Shown here in pieces: positions 25,451 through 38,816 of a stretch of 64,000 nt of DNA. A program made the position numbers and the translations under genes. The stretch is from contig NC_088708.1 of the NCBI RefSeq assembly GCF_963576615.1, forward strand, positions 30,883,191 to 30,947,190, read 5' to 3'. This DNA is from Watersipora subatra. Lineage: Eukaryota; Bryozoa; Gymnolaemata; Cheilostomatida; Watersiporidae. The notes under the pieces were generated by a model. That model did no database searches. It had not been told where the DNA came from and saw nothing but the letters and a program-made list of their open reading frames with translations. The first letter of the stretch is position 1. Each line of letters opens with the position of its first letter.

Positions 25451-28221
25451 TGGGCCTTAACTTTTAATTATGAAGACAGTACGTTGAGGTAGGTTACCAT
25501 AATTCAGCTTGCGCAGGAATCTCCTCCAAGTAAATATCTTGTTACCACTCAAGCAAATATGTAGTTAACATAGCAAGTGGCTGATTTGGCCTTGGGTATG
25601 TTGCCCTTGGAATATTTGGTTGATGCTTTCAAATATTTTGCCATATATTGCATTTTTGTGCTAAACTCTCAATATCAATTGACGTAAAAAGGCAATACAT
25701 TATTTTCCTAGCTCTTCTTCAAGTAAGTCAATGTCAGAGTCCACTTGATACAGCAATGGTAAGTAATTTACGCAAAGTGTCTTCGGTACAATGATCTTAG
25801 TGTATCTGTACAAAATGGTGCCAACGTATCCAATTTCCTTACAAATTAGGAAATACAGTTTAGTATCAATGTAAAGTGCTGTATTCAATCTGCGCCATCC
25901 TAGTTCACGAACTTTTGCCAGTCTTCTGTATATTTGACCTTGCTCTGAGGCATGCTACATCATCAAATGTTATACAGTTTTAAACACTGTCTAGAAAACA
26001 TACCTTGATAAACTGCCATTTCCATAATAATGCCCTCTTTGAGTATCCTGAGTAGTAATATATGAGTAGCGAATACCTTTGGCATTTGAAATGGAGCAGG
26101 TCACCTCTATGTATTTGCAAGGGCCCATCAGGAGTGACTGTTGGGTTCAGAAGACTTCTCTGACTCTACTTGGCACACTCCGCATTGCCTTATCAATCTC
26201 GATAACATTTCACATAGCTGGCTACCATATAATTTAGCATTTTAGTTAAACAACTTTCTACCTAGAGACAAATACAAAGTTAATCTTCAAGCATTTGCAT
26301 TCTTTAAACTTATAAAATAATCGGTAGTCTCTAAAATTAAGAACCTTTTGCCGATGTGCCCTCGTTTGTAAAAACTAAACAATTCCTGTTTGTCACATGG
26401 CAGTCCCAGACACTCGAGACTGTTCAACAAACCTGCAAATGCAACCAAATCTAAAGTCTTTGGAAATTTTGAGCTATATACTTTTCAAAAATGCCGGAGT
26501 TACACAAAGGATTTAAAACGCCTTTTTAAGCCGTTTTTGCAATTTGTGATTGTTATAAAATTATAGGAATTAGCATCGGGCTTGTAGGGTTTTTGCAAAT
26601 GAGGGCAAGATAGTGAAACCTTTGACTATGTATGGCTGTCACAAAGTAACTATTCGTTACATATTCTATCAGTTTACGGAGCACCGAGCATTTTTCCTGC
26701 CTATTTTTATTGCTTCAAGGTGATTTTTCAATCTACCAGTATTTAAAAGTACTACTTTTGAACTATACTGCTCTATTCAATCTATCATATCAACATCAAG
26801 CACCATGGGTTTCAAACAGAGATGACCAGGTAAATGCAACTGGAGCTTGATAGAACTTTTCATTATTGGAATGAATCTTGGAGTCACACTTGTAAACCCT
26901 AAGCCAAAATCGTTTGTTCTTGGCAATCAACATGTCTAGGAACTTGTCTCTTTACAAAATGGTCAGTTTATGATCTGCTCACCGTCAAGACATATTGCAG
27001 AATTTTTTTGGGTCTCCACTCATATCAAACAGTTTTATCTTCATGGCTGCGTATCTCTGTCAATGAGTCATGATCATTAATCAAATACTTGGAACTAGGT
27101 ATATCTGGTACTAACTCTGATATAGTCTTCACACTGTGACTGCTAAGATCCATAGTAACAAAAGCCTGTCGGAGTAAAACGTACATAGCCGATGCTGAAG
27201 ATTCTGTGAACAACTGCTTTACTAGATTGAATGCCTTCAGTTGACTGTCCCACTGGCCGTTTTGCCGGATAGCAGCTATTTTTGCTCAACAAAACTTTAC
27301 AGGCCGCGCTGATAGTTTCTTTCTTAGCGGTAATTTTACAAAAAACCAAACTTATACACTTTAACAGTGCGCAACCACTCTTTTGTTGATCTTGCACAAT
27401 TTCTTCGTAAAAACTCTGAATTTTCTATACTCAGCACCCCTACATCATCCAATTGAAAATGCAAATATGTTGTGAACCTAGTTTATCTGTATTCATCTGA
27501 ACACCGCTCACTCAAGAAGTTGTTGCAACAGTGTTTTGATTACTCGTTTTAGAAGTCTCTTTCAAGTACATACTCGCTGAATTGCTTGTCTAGAATACTC
27601 TGAAACCTCATGATTTCCGCCACCCAACTACATAGACATCTGATTAGATATATTAGTTTATACACACTTAGTTCACTTGACATCAAATGAGATTGTTTTG
27701 CTGTCAGTGTGCCATTACTCTGCTTATACAGATTTTGCAAGTGTGGTCAGAATTAAATATGGCACATTGTAGGTTATTTACAAAACACAACACATCGTCC
27801 TTAATAAATAGCTTTGATGAAAAGTGTATAAAAAACAAAACTAGCAAATAAACAAATTATATTGTAAATCTCACCAAACATCACACACAAACCTTGGTGA
27901 GTTGGTGTGACTACTGCAATCATTTATCACACATCTCACCAAGTTTTTTTTAGACTGATAAGCGCAAATTCGGTAGATGTAGAAATAGACAAACTATCCA
28001 TCATTGACAAACAATCTCCTTCAGGTCATACAAAGAAAGTTATAAACACAAACTCAGTTTCCGAGACAGCATTAAATTCCAAGAACTGACAAGGATAAGC
28101 ATGATTGCGTGAATAGTCTTGCCAGTTTCACAAACATCCTTTGCCCTTCAGCATATCCATAAAACTGCAGTTAAAATGTTAGTATTTCTTCCATCTGCTC
28201 TAACAACCTTCCATTCCGCTA
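25451..28221. other. Degenerate sequence upstream of the integrase fragment
   Basis: Several short minus-strand frames (for example 27397-27143 and 27740-27549) lie where the rest of the Gypsy element would be expected, but I find no reverse transcriptase, RNase H or zinc-knuckle motif in them. The stretch also forms the 3' flank of ANAPC10. Nothing can be named with confidence. Confidence 0.3.
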
Positions 28222-31200
28222 TCAGCGTATGGCAAACTGCATCATATCGACACTGCTAAACTTGGGAGGGATAAGTGCGGTGTGCGGGTTCAATTCTGTC
28301 TGGGACATCGGCGAATGAATTTTTATCTCCCGTAAATGAGTGTCTTTACCATTCTGATGGTTTGACACAATGACGATCTACAAAAACAATGACCACTCTG
28401 TTTGGGGTAATTTTCATAAGTATTCTCACCATTCCACAACAATTTCTGACTTTTTGTGAGTGTGTTTCTCTTTTCTGCACACGGTTTTAAAGGTACTAAA
28501 AACTATGGCCAAGTTAAACAATCCGTTAACACAGCATTATGCAAGTCTTTCATGTAGAGCCTAACTTTACCTGCAGCATGAAAGCTTTAACCATCCTATT
28601 GCTACGATTGCGAAGAGGCACTCGCACCCACCCATTTGGCTCATGCAGTTCAATCAGCTCCACCTCAACTAGGTCATGGAAATGTGCACCAGCTCGAATT
28701 GATATCCTATGACAAAAAGATAGAAATGAAGGCTACATATAAAGTGGTCAATATGACTATCTCCTTTAAAATGCTAACACACAACACCATTGGCTGTTTG
28801 TATGTGACAGTAGAATCACCCAATAGCTGCAACAGTGTTCCAAAGTACAAAATACAACTAAATAGCAACAACGTACACACTGTTCCAAACAGTATTCAGA
28901 GGCGTCAGTAGATGTAGGAATAGATTAATCTTGTTTATTTACAGCTTCCCATCCCGAAAGGTATATTCTAACAGAGACTCGGAAAACTTTCATGAGGGCA
29001 TGAATAGCTGCAGATTGCGTAGATGAAGCCATTGCTCAAATGTAAAATCTTTATAACTGTAAAGTGATTTTTCTGTTTTCAAACAATTGTTTTCCGTACC
29101 AATAAATGCAAGGGAAAGTTAAAGTGGCTAGATTCCACAACAGAGCACCCATTTAGTTAGCTAGTTGATGCACAGAAAAAACTCATGGATTAATTGTAGT
29201 GTGATACTCCTGCAAGAAAGCGACCTGGGGCTGTTTCTGAGCAGGGCCTACAGACTTTTGTCTGATGCAGCCCAGACGCGATGAAAGTAGGAAACTCTTC
29301 ATAACATCACCAGTGACCTTTGTGGGACTCGAAAACTGACCAACTGATCATAAGTGGCCCTAACTACTGATGTAGAGAAAAATCTACTGCTGTATGTGCT
29401 GGCAAGTTAATCAAAGTTTGGATAACTAGGAGGAATATAACTGATAGGAGTCAGAGTATATTTGCAGTCCAACTCACTTATTGGGTGTATAGCTTTCATC
29501 ATTCTTATAGTCCATGTAGATACAAAGGTCTGATATGAGCATCTTGCGCTTAAACTGAATGTTGATGTAATGGGGAGTAGCATCATCCGATTGCCAGAAT
29601 TTTGTTGTGCTTGGCTCTCGCAACTGCTGAATTCCAAAACCTGAGAAAATTAAATTCGGATACCATATACACTGCTATATTTATAACGACAAATTAAATG
29701 GAGGCACCATTTTATGACTATATCTCCAATGTCATACTCAGTACAAGATATATTATATTACCAATGTTGCGATGTCAACCTGATAATTCTAAGTTTACAC
29801 AAGCTAGAACAAAAGTCTTACTTAGTAAACGCGTATCCTACAAGACGCATTCTCCTGGGTCAGCATATTTGAGAAGTCTAACCCTGTTCATCCAAGATTT
29901 ACATGTATTTTTATGTTACTCTTGCATGTACCTTATGCCATTATAAAGAAGGTTGTGATTGTTGTAATGTGCTATATGTTGTGAATGTAGGTTATGAATG
30001 GTTATGAATATAGGTTGTGAATGTTGTAATTGGCTATATGGATACTGACATAAATCTTATGCAGCCATACTTTACATTAAACCATAACTGTCACGTACAA
30101 TTTTTATCGTATTTTCAAAGTAAATCAGACAAGCTGATTCCGATTTTGTACTCAAAATAAAGATTGGTCTACTAACTTTTAAAGCCACAAATGCTTTTTA
30201 AAGCGTTTCAATATTCGTTTCGAAAACAACACAATCGGGACAACAAGCTCCGCCCATAAATATGTGACGTAGCCTATCTAAATAGGAAAAAAAATTCCTA
30301 ACTTCCATTCCCAAAAAGCTAGGCTACATCACACATTTATGGGCCGATTGTTGTACCGATTGTTCTGTTTTCGAGACGGATACTGAATGGTTTTAAAAAA
30401 GCCTTCATGACTTCAAAAGTTAGTGGACCAATCTTTATTTTGAGTACAAAATCGGAAACAGCGTGTGTGATTTACCTTGAAAATACGATAAAAATGTTGT
30501 GACAGTTATGGTTTAACTATTGAAGTCAGTTTGCTGTCATTGCTCTAGTATGGATTTACAGTGTGACAACACTATTGCTGCCGATAGGCTGGTTTACACT
30601 ATATCGCCGTTTGTCAGCGTTTTCCTTTCGGCGTTCATCAGCGATTATTTGAACCGTAAACTAATAGCATCAATAAAGCAGCGCGGACACGTCGGGAAAG
30701 TTTGCAGCTGTCGAACTTTTCCGATATTTCGCTGAGTATCGGCGGCCTCCTTTCGATTGTGAACCATTTTAGCGATGGTAATTTGCGGTTGTGGATAGCA
30801 TGATTTATTAATTTCCGTTTATGACAGTCACTGCGGGACTAGTATTTGATTTCAGCAAGCAAAAACAAAGGGATTTCTTCGCAAAAATTTAAAAAAAAAG
30901 AGAACACTACGTCACAGAGTATTTGCTGATGTAAACGCAGATGGGGTTTTAATAGTGTGAACATCGTTATCATCGACCATCACCGAAGTATTGTGGCATC
31001 AACGCTGAAATACGACAGTATAGTGTGAACCAGCCTTTAGCCTCAAAAAAAGCTCATGTGAAGAGTAATTATACTGCATACAAAGTAGGATGCAAGCTAA
31101 TGAATTCTCATTAATTATGGTTAGTCTTCGCATTCAATCCATAAAAGTACAAGTTATATTTGAATGAATATTTCATCTAAGATTATAAGAGTATTAATTT

Positions 31201-34200
31201 TACGCTCTCTTTCAATGATGCCAACTTGAGATGAATGATGCCAACTTGAGATGAATGATGCCTACTAAAGATGAATGATGCCTACTTGAGTTGAATGATG
31301 CCAACTTGAGATGAATGATGCCTACTAAAGATTTATGATGCCAACTTGAGTTGAATGATGCCAACTTGAGTTGAATGATGCCAACTTGAGTTGAATGATG
31401 CCAACTTGAGTTGAATGATGCCAACTTGAGTTGAACGATGCCAACTTGAGATGAATGATGCCTACTTGAGATGAATGATGCCAACTTGAGATGTATGATG
31501 CCAACTTGAGATGAATGATGCCAACTTGAGATGTATGATGCCAACTTGAGATGAATGATGCCTACTAAAGATGAATGATGCCTACTTGAGTTGAGTGATG
31601 CCAACTTGAGATGAATGATGCCTACTAAAGATTTATGATGCCAACTTGAGTTGAATGATGCCAACTTGAGTTGAATGATGCCTACTAAAGATTTATGATG
31701 CCAACATGGTTGAATGATGCCAACTTGAGTTGAATGATGCCAACTTGAGTTGAATGATGCCAACTTGAGTTGAATGATGCCAACTTGAGATGTATGATGC
31801 CTACTTGAGATGAATGATGCCAACTTGAGGTGAATGATGCCAACTTGAGATGAATGATGCCTACTTGAGATGAATGATGCCAACTTGAGATGAATGATGC
31901 CAACTTGAGATGTATGATGCCTACTTGAGATGAATGATGCCAACTTGAGTTGAATGATGCCAACTTGAGTTGAATGATGCCTACTAAAGATTTATGATGC
32001 CAACTTGAGTTGAATGATGCCAACTTGAGTTGAATGATGCCAACTTGAGTTGAATGATGCCAACTTGAGTTGAATGATGCCAACTTGAGTTGAATGATGC
32101 CAACTTGAGATGAATGATGCCAACTTGAGATGAATGATGCCTACTTGAGATGAATGATGCCAACTTGAGATGAATGATGCTAACTTGAGATGAATGATGC
32201 CAACTTGAGATGAATGGTGCCAACTTGAGATGAATGATGCCTACTAAAGATGTATGATGCCAACTTGAGATGTATGATGCCAACTTGAGATGAATGATGC
32301 CAACTTGAGATGAATGATGCCTACTAAAGATGTATGATGCCAACGTGAGATGTATGATGCCAACTTGAGATGAATGATGCCAACTTGAGATGAATGATGC
32401 CTACTTGAGATGAATGATGTCTACTTGAGATGAATTATGCTAACTTGAGATGAATGATGCCAACTTGAGATGTATGATGCCTACTTGAGATGAATGATGC
32501 CAACTTGAGATGAATGATGCCAACTTGAGATGAATGATGCCTACTTGAGATGAATGATGCCAACTTGAGATGAATGATGCTAACTTGAGATGAATGATGC
32601 CAACTTGAGATGAATGATGCCTACTTGAGATGAATGATGCCAACTTGAGATGAATGATGCCAACATGAGATGTATGATGCCTACTTGAGATGAATGATGC
32701 CTACTTGGGTTGAATGATGCCAACTTGAGATGTATGATGCCAACTTGAGATGAATGATGCCAACTTGAGATGAATGATACCAACTTGAGATGTATGATGC
32801 CAACTTGAGATGAATGATGCCAACTTGAGATGAATGATGCCAACTTGAGATGAATGATGCCTACTTGAGATGAATGATGCCAACTTGAGATGAATGATGC
32901 CAACTTGAGATGAATGATGCCAACTTGAGATGTATGATGCCAACTTGAGATGAATGATGCCAACTTAAGATGAATGATGCCAACTTGAGATGTATGATGC
33001 CAACTTGAGATGAATGATGCCTACTTGAGATGAATTATGCCTACTTGAGATGAATTATGCTAACTTGAGATGAATGATGCCAACTTGAGATGAATGATGC
33101 CTACTTGAGATGAATGATGCCAACTTGAGATGAATGATGCCAACTTGAGATGAATGATGCCAACTTGAGATGAATGATGCCAACTTGAGATGAATGATGC
33201 CAACTTGAGATGTATGATGCCAACTTGAGATGAATGATGCCTACTTGAGATGAATTATGCTAACTTGAGATGAATGATGCCTACTTGAGATGAATTATGC
33301 TAACTTGAGATGAATGATGCCAACTTGAGATGTATGATGCCTACTTGAGATGAATGATGCCAACTTGAGATGAATGATGCCTACTTGAGATGAATGATGC
33401 CAACTTGAGATGAATGATGCCTACTTGAGATGAATGATGCCAACTTGAGATGAATGATGCCTACTAAAGATGTATGATGCCAACTTGAGATGTATGATGC
33501 CAACTTGAGATGAATGATGCCTACTTGAGATGAATGATGCCTACTTGAGATGAATTATGCTAACTTGAGATGAATGATGCCAACTTGAGATGTATGATGC
33601 CTACTTGAGATGAATGCCTACTTGAGATGAATGATGCCTACTTGAGATGAATGATGCCTACTTGAGATGAATGATGCCAACTTGAGATGAATGATGCCAA
33701 CTTGAGATGAATGATGCCAACTTGAGATGAATGATGCCAACTTGAGATGTATGATGCCAACTTGAGATGAATGATGCCAACTTGAGATGAATGATGCCAA
33801 CTTGAGATGAATGATGCCAACTTGAGATGGATGATGCCAACTTGAGATGAATGATACCAACTTGAGATGTATGATGCCAACTTGAGATGTATGATGCCAA
33901 CTTGAGATGAATGATGCCAACTTGAGATGAATGATACCAACTTGAGATGTATGATGCCAACTTGAGATGAATGATGCCAACTTGAGATGAATGATGCCAA
34001 CTTGAGATGTATGATGCCAACTTGAGATGAATGATGCCTACTTGAGATGAATGATGCCTACTTGAGATGAATTATGCTAACTTGAGGTGAATGATGCCAA
34101 CTTGAGATGAATGATGCCTACTTGAGATGAATGATGCCAACTTGAGATGAATGATGCCAACTTGAGATGAATGATGCCAACTTGAGATGAATGATGCCAA

Positions 34201-37200
34201 CTTGAGATGAATGATGCCAACTTGAGATGTATGATGCCAACTTGAGATGAATGATGCCTACTTGAGATGAATGATGCCTACTTGAGATGAATTATGCTAA
34301 CTTGAGATGAATGATGCCAACTTGAGATGTATGATGCCTACTTGAGATGAATGATGCCTACTTGAGATGAATGATGCCTACTTGAGATGAATGATGCCAA
34401 CTTGAGATGAATGATGCCAACTTGAGATGAATGATGCCTACTTGAGATGAATGATGCCAACTTGAGATGAATGATGCCAACTTGAGATGAATGATGCCTA
34501 CTAAAGATGTATGATGCCAACTTGAGATGTATGATGCCAACTTGAGATGAATGATGCCAACTTGAGATGAATGATGCCTACTTGAGATGAACGATGTCTA
34601 CTTGAGATGAATTATGCTAACTTGAGATGAATGATGCCAACTTGAGATGTATGATGCCTACTTGAGATGAATGATGCCAACTTGAGATGAATGATGCCAA
34701 CTTGAGATGAATGATGCCTACTTGAGATGAATGATGCCAACTTGAGATGAATGATGCTAACTTGAGATGAATGATGCCAACTTGAGATGAATGATGCCTA
34801 CTTGAGATGAATGATGCCAACTTGAGATGAATGATGCCAACTTGAGATGTATGATGCCTACTTGAGATGAATGATGCCTACTTGGGTTGAATGATGCCAA
34901 CTTGAGATGTATGATGCCAACTTGAGATGAATGATGCCAACTTGAGATGAATGATACCAACTTGAGATGTATGATGCCAACTTGAGATGAATGATGCCAA
35001 CTTGAGATGAATGATGCCAACTTGAGATGAATGATGCCTACTTGAGATGAATGATGCCAACTTGAGATGAATGATGCCAACTTGAGATGAATGATGCCAA
35101 CTTGAGATGTATGATGCCAACTTGAGATGAATGATGCCAACTTGAGATGAATGATGCCAACTTGAGATGTATGATGCCAACTTGAGATGAATGATGCCTA
35201 CTTGAGATGAATTATGCCTACTTGAGATGAATTATGCTAACTTGAGATGAATGATGCCAACTTGAGATGAATGATGCCTACTTGAGATGAATGATGCCAA
35301 CTTGAGATGAATGATGCCAACTTGAGATGAATGATGCCAACTTGAGATGAATGATGCCAACTTGAGATGAATGATGCCAACTTGAGATGTATGATGCCAA
35401 CTTGAGATGAATGATGCCTACTTGAGATGAATTATGCTAACTTGAGATGAATGATGCCTACTTGAGATGAATTATGCTAACTTGAGATGAATGATGCCAA
35501 CTTGAGATGTATGATGCCTACTTGAGATGAATGATGCCAACTTGAGATGAATGATGCCAACTTGAGATGAATGATGCCTACTTGAGATGAATGATGCCTA
35601 CTTGAGATGAATTATGCTAACTTGAGATGAATGATGCCAACTTGAGATGTATGATGCCTACTTGAGATGAATGCCTACTTGAGATGAATGATGCCTACTT
35701 GAGATGAATGATGCCTACTTGAGATGAATGATGCCAACTTGAGATGAATGATGCCAACTTGAGATGAATGATGCCAACTTGAGATGAATGATGCCTACTT
35801 GAGATGAATGATGCCTACTTGAGATGAATGATGCCAACTTGAGATGAATGATGCCAACTTGAGATGAATGATGCCAACTTGAGATGAATGATGCCAACTT
35901 GAGATGAATGATACCAACTTGAGATGCATGATGCCAACTTGAGATGTATGATGCCAACTTGAGATGAATGATGCCAACTTGAGATGAATGATACCAACTT
36001 GAGATGTATGATGCCAACTTGAGATGAATGATGCCAACTTGAGATGAATGATGCCAACTTGAGATGAATGATGCCAACTTGAGATGTATGATGCCAACTT
36101 GAGATGAATGATGCCTATTTGAGATGAATGATGCCTACTTGAGATGAATTATGCTAACTTGAGGTGAATGATGCCAACTTGAGGTGAATGATGCCAACTT
36201 GAGATGAATGATGCCTACTTGAGATGAATGATGCCAACTTGAGATGAATGATGCCAACTTGAGATGAATGATGCCAACTTGAGATGAATGATGCCAACTT
36301 GAGATGAATGATGCCAACTTGAGATGTATGATGCCAACTTGAGATGAATGATGCCTACTTGAGATGAATGATGCCTACTTGAGATGAATTATGCTAACTT
36401 GAGATGAATGATGCCAACTTGAGATGTATGATGCCTACTTGAGATGAATGATGCCTACTTGAGATGAATGATGCCTACTTGAGATGAATGATGCCAACTT
36501 GAGATGAATGATGCCAACTTGAGATGAATGATGCCTACTTGAGATGAATGATGCCAACTTGAGATGTATGATGCCAACTTGAGATGAATGATGCCAACTT
36601 GAGATGTATGATGCCTACTAAAGATGTATGATGCCAACTTGAGATGAATGATGCCAACTTGAGAAGAATGATGCCAACTTGAGATGTATGATGCCTACTA
36701 AAGATGTATGATGCCAACTTGAGATGAATGATGCCAACTTGAGATGTATGATGCCTACTAAAGATGTATGATGCCAACTTGAGATGAATGATGCCAACTT
36801 GAAATGAATGATGCCTACTTGAGATGAATGGTGCCAACTTGAGATGAATGATGCCTACTTGAGATGAATGATGCTAACTTGAGATGAATGATGCCAACTT
36901 GAGATGAATGATGCCAACTTGAGATGTATGATGCCTACTAAAGATGTATGATGCCAACTTGAGATGAATGATGCCAACTTGAGATGTATGATGCCTACTA
37001 AAGATGTATGATGCCAACTTGAGATGAATGATGCCAACTTGAAATGAATGATGCCTACTTGAGATGAATGGTGCCAACTTGAGATGAATGATGCCTACTT
37101 GAGATGAATGACGCCAACTTGAAATGAATGATGCCTACTTGAGATGAATGGTGCCAACTTGAGATGAATGATGCCTACTTGAAATGAATGATGCCTACTT

Positions 37201-38146
37201 GAAATGAATGGTGCCAACTTGAGATGAATGATGCCTACTTGAGATGAATGATGCCAACTTGAGATGAATGATGCCAACTTGAGATGAATGATGCTAACTT
37301 GAGATGTATGATGCCAACTTGAGATGAATGATGCCAACTTGAGATGAATGATGCCAACTTGAGATGAATGATGCCAACTTGAGATGAATGATGCCAACTT
37401 GAGATGAATGATGCCAACTTGAGATGAATGATGTCAACTTGAGAGGAATGATGTCAACTTGAGATGAATGATGCCAACTTGAGATGAATGATGCCAACTT
37501 GAAATGAATGATGCCTACTTGAGATGAATGGTGCCAACTTGAGATGAATGATGCCTACTTGAGATGAATGATGCCAACTTGAAATGAATGATGCCTATTT
37601 GAGATGAATGATGCCAACTTGAAATGAATGATGCCTACTTGAGATGAATGATGCCAACTTGAGATGAATGATGCCAACTTGAGATGAATGATGTCAACTT
37701 GAGATGAATGATGCCAACTTGTGATGAATGATGTCAACTTGAGATGAATGATGCCAACTTGAGATGAATGATGCCAACTTGAGATGAATGATGCCAACTT
37801 GAGATGAATGATGCCAACTTGAGATGAATGATGCCAACTTGAGATGAATGATGCCTACTTGAGATGAATGATGCCAACTTGAGATGAATGATGCCAACTT
37901 GAGATGAATGATGCCAACTTGAGATGAATGATGCCAACTTGAGATGAATGATGCCAACTTGAGATGAATGATGCCAACTTGAGATGAATGATGCCAACTT
38001 GAGATGAATGAGCAGTAAGAAAATTTCACACCTGGTTTACATGATGATAGTGACCAGACAGCTTGACTACCGATCTCTCTCAGTTGCTTCTCTTTTTCAA
38101 ATTTCTCCACATCCAAAGTTTGCAGTCCAGTAAATTTGGTGGCCAT
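28222..38146 (-). CDS. ANAPC10: Anaphase-promoting complex subunit 10 (APC10/DOC1)
   Basis: Exons on the minus strand: 38146-38032, 29640-29478, 28706-28571, 28377-28222. All have GT-AG borders and matching phases, giving 189 aa (human 185). APC10 is the DOC-domain processivity subunit of the APC/C ubiquitin ligase and forms the D-box receptor with CDC20/CDH1. Recognisable segments: REIGSQAVWSLSSCKPG (23-39), FWQSDDATPHYINIQFKRK (53-71), DLCIYMDYKNDESYTPNK, GWVRVPL, NHQNGKDTHLREIKI (144-158), and the C-terminal IR dipeptide that docks on the TPR subunit APC3/CDC27. The first ~22 residues are divergent, as is usual. Intron 1 is about 8.4 kb and almost filled by a 20-bp satellite and two MITEs. 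All key motifs are intact, so the gene looks functional. Confidence 0.96.
30081..30512. mobile_element. Palindromic TTAA-site MITE, second family
   Basis: This 432-bp element is flanked by TTAA at 30077-30080 and 30513-30516. The ends ACCATAACTGTCAC are inverted, and similarity between the arms continues almost to the centre (near 30295), making a long foldback. It is coding-free and lies in ANAPC10 intron 1. The terminal sequence differs from the element at 5324-6201. Confidence 0.78.
30586..31036. mobile_element. MITE with AGGCTGGTTYACACTATA ends
   Basis: The left end AGGCTGGTTTACACTATA (30586) is matched in inverse by TATAGTGTGAACCAGCCT ending at 31036. The interior (451 bp in all) is non-coding and partly GC-richer than its surroundings. 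It lies in ANAPC10 intron 1 between the TTAA MITE and the satellite. Target duplication is unclear. Confidence 0.7.
31213..38010. repeat. 20-bp satellite array, ~340 copies, in ANAPC10 intron 1
   Basis: The unit is ATGATGCCAACTTGAGATGA with a few recurring variants: CCTACTTGAG, CTACTAAAG, GAATTATGCTAAC and TTGAATG. Because 20 is not a multiple of 3, the sense (minus) strand reads a 20-residue period, SSWHHSSQVGIIHLKLASFI, open for long stretches in all three frames. The plus strand is closed by TGA in every frame. Long copies of the array are duplicated: a segment near 32322-34498 recurs about 2.18 kb later, and a 240-bp block near 36670-36910 recurs at once. The array ends about 20 bp inside the intron from the exon 1 donor (38031). 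The many open frames are a property of the repeat, not genes. Confidence 0.97.
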
Positions 38147-38293
38147 TTTGCTTGTAAGACCTAATTAAAAACCTTACTGATCATAAAGGGTCTCGGAGTA
38201 ACTGCAAAATTTTATTGCTTTAGAGCAGCCATTCATTTCATACATAGCTGAGAAGTCGCGCTGAATTTTCAAAAGTGATAACAGCATTTAGAG

Positions 38294-38423
38294 TATACCG
38301 CAGTATGAACAGAACAAATTCAATGTATACTTGTCAAACATACGTTGTTAGTTTTGCAATAGTAATTGATATTATTGTTTGACAACGTTACATTGAACTT
38401 GTTCTGTTCATACCGTAGTATAC
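38294..38423. mobile_element. 130-bp palindromic MITE
   Basis: TATACCGCAGTATGAACAGA at the left is answered by TCTGTTCATACCGTAGTATA (offset by one base) at the right. The arms continue through TTCAATGTA and GTCAAACA around a short AT-rich centre. It is too small to code. The TA-rich ends would suit a mariner-type MITE; it lies ~150 bp upstream of the ANAPC10 start codon. Confidence 0.65.
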
Positions 38424-38816
38424 TGTAAACTCACTGCATTCTATTCTCTCACCAAAAATTCAAGGAGAAATTTATTCATTATCCACAAATAGGCCAACTT
38501 GTGAATTATGAGTACAGAACTTGTGTATATTCTGCACCATTAACTAACCATTTGTTTATTGCTGGGCCTAATAAAAAGTAGAAGGTAAAAAAGCTTTACA
38601 TTCAAACAACCCAAACTGCACAAATAAGTTACAAACTATATAATATGTCCTTATACACCCATACAGCATATATCCTACTGCTTCCACTTACCTACTAATG
38701 ATGGAATTCAGAATTAATACGAGTACTAAAAATGAAGTGCTCTGCAGCTATTGGAGCAACGCATAGGGTTAAAAATGGTTTCGGTTTTTTGTTAATTTTC
38801 TGTTGATTAACTATTA

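Noticed and set aside
31212-38000. Dozens of long His/Ser-rich open frames on the minus strand
   Set aside because: They all translate the same 20-bp satellite in three frames and lie in an ANAPC10 intron; they are not separate genes.
31213-38010. CRISPR-like array of short regular repeats
   Set aside because: Units are contiguous, with no unique spacers, and sit in a eukaryotic intron.
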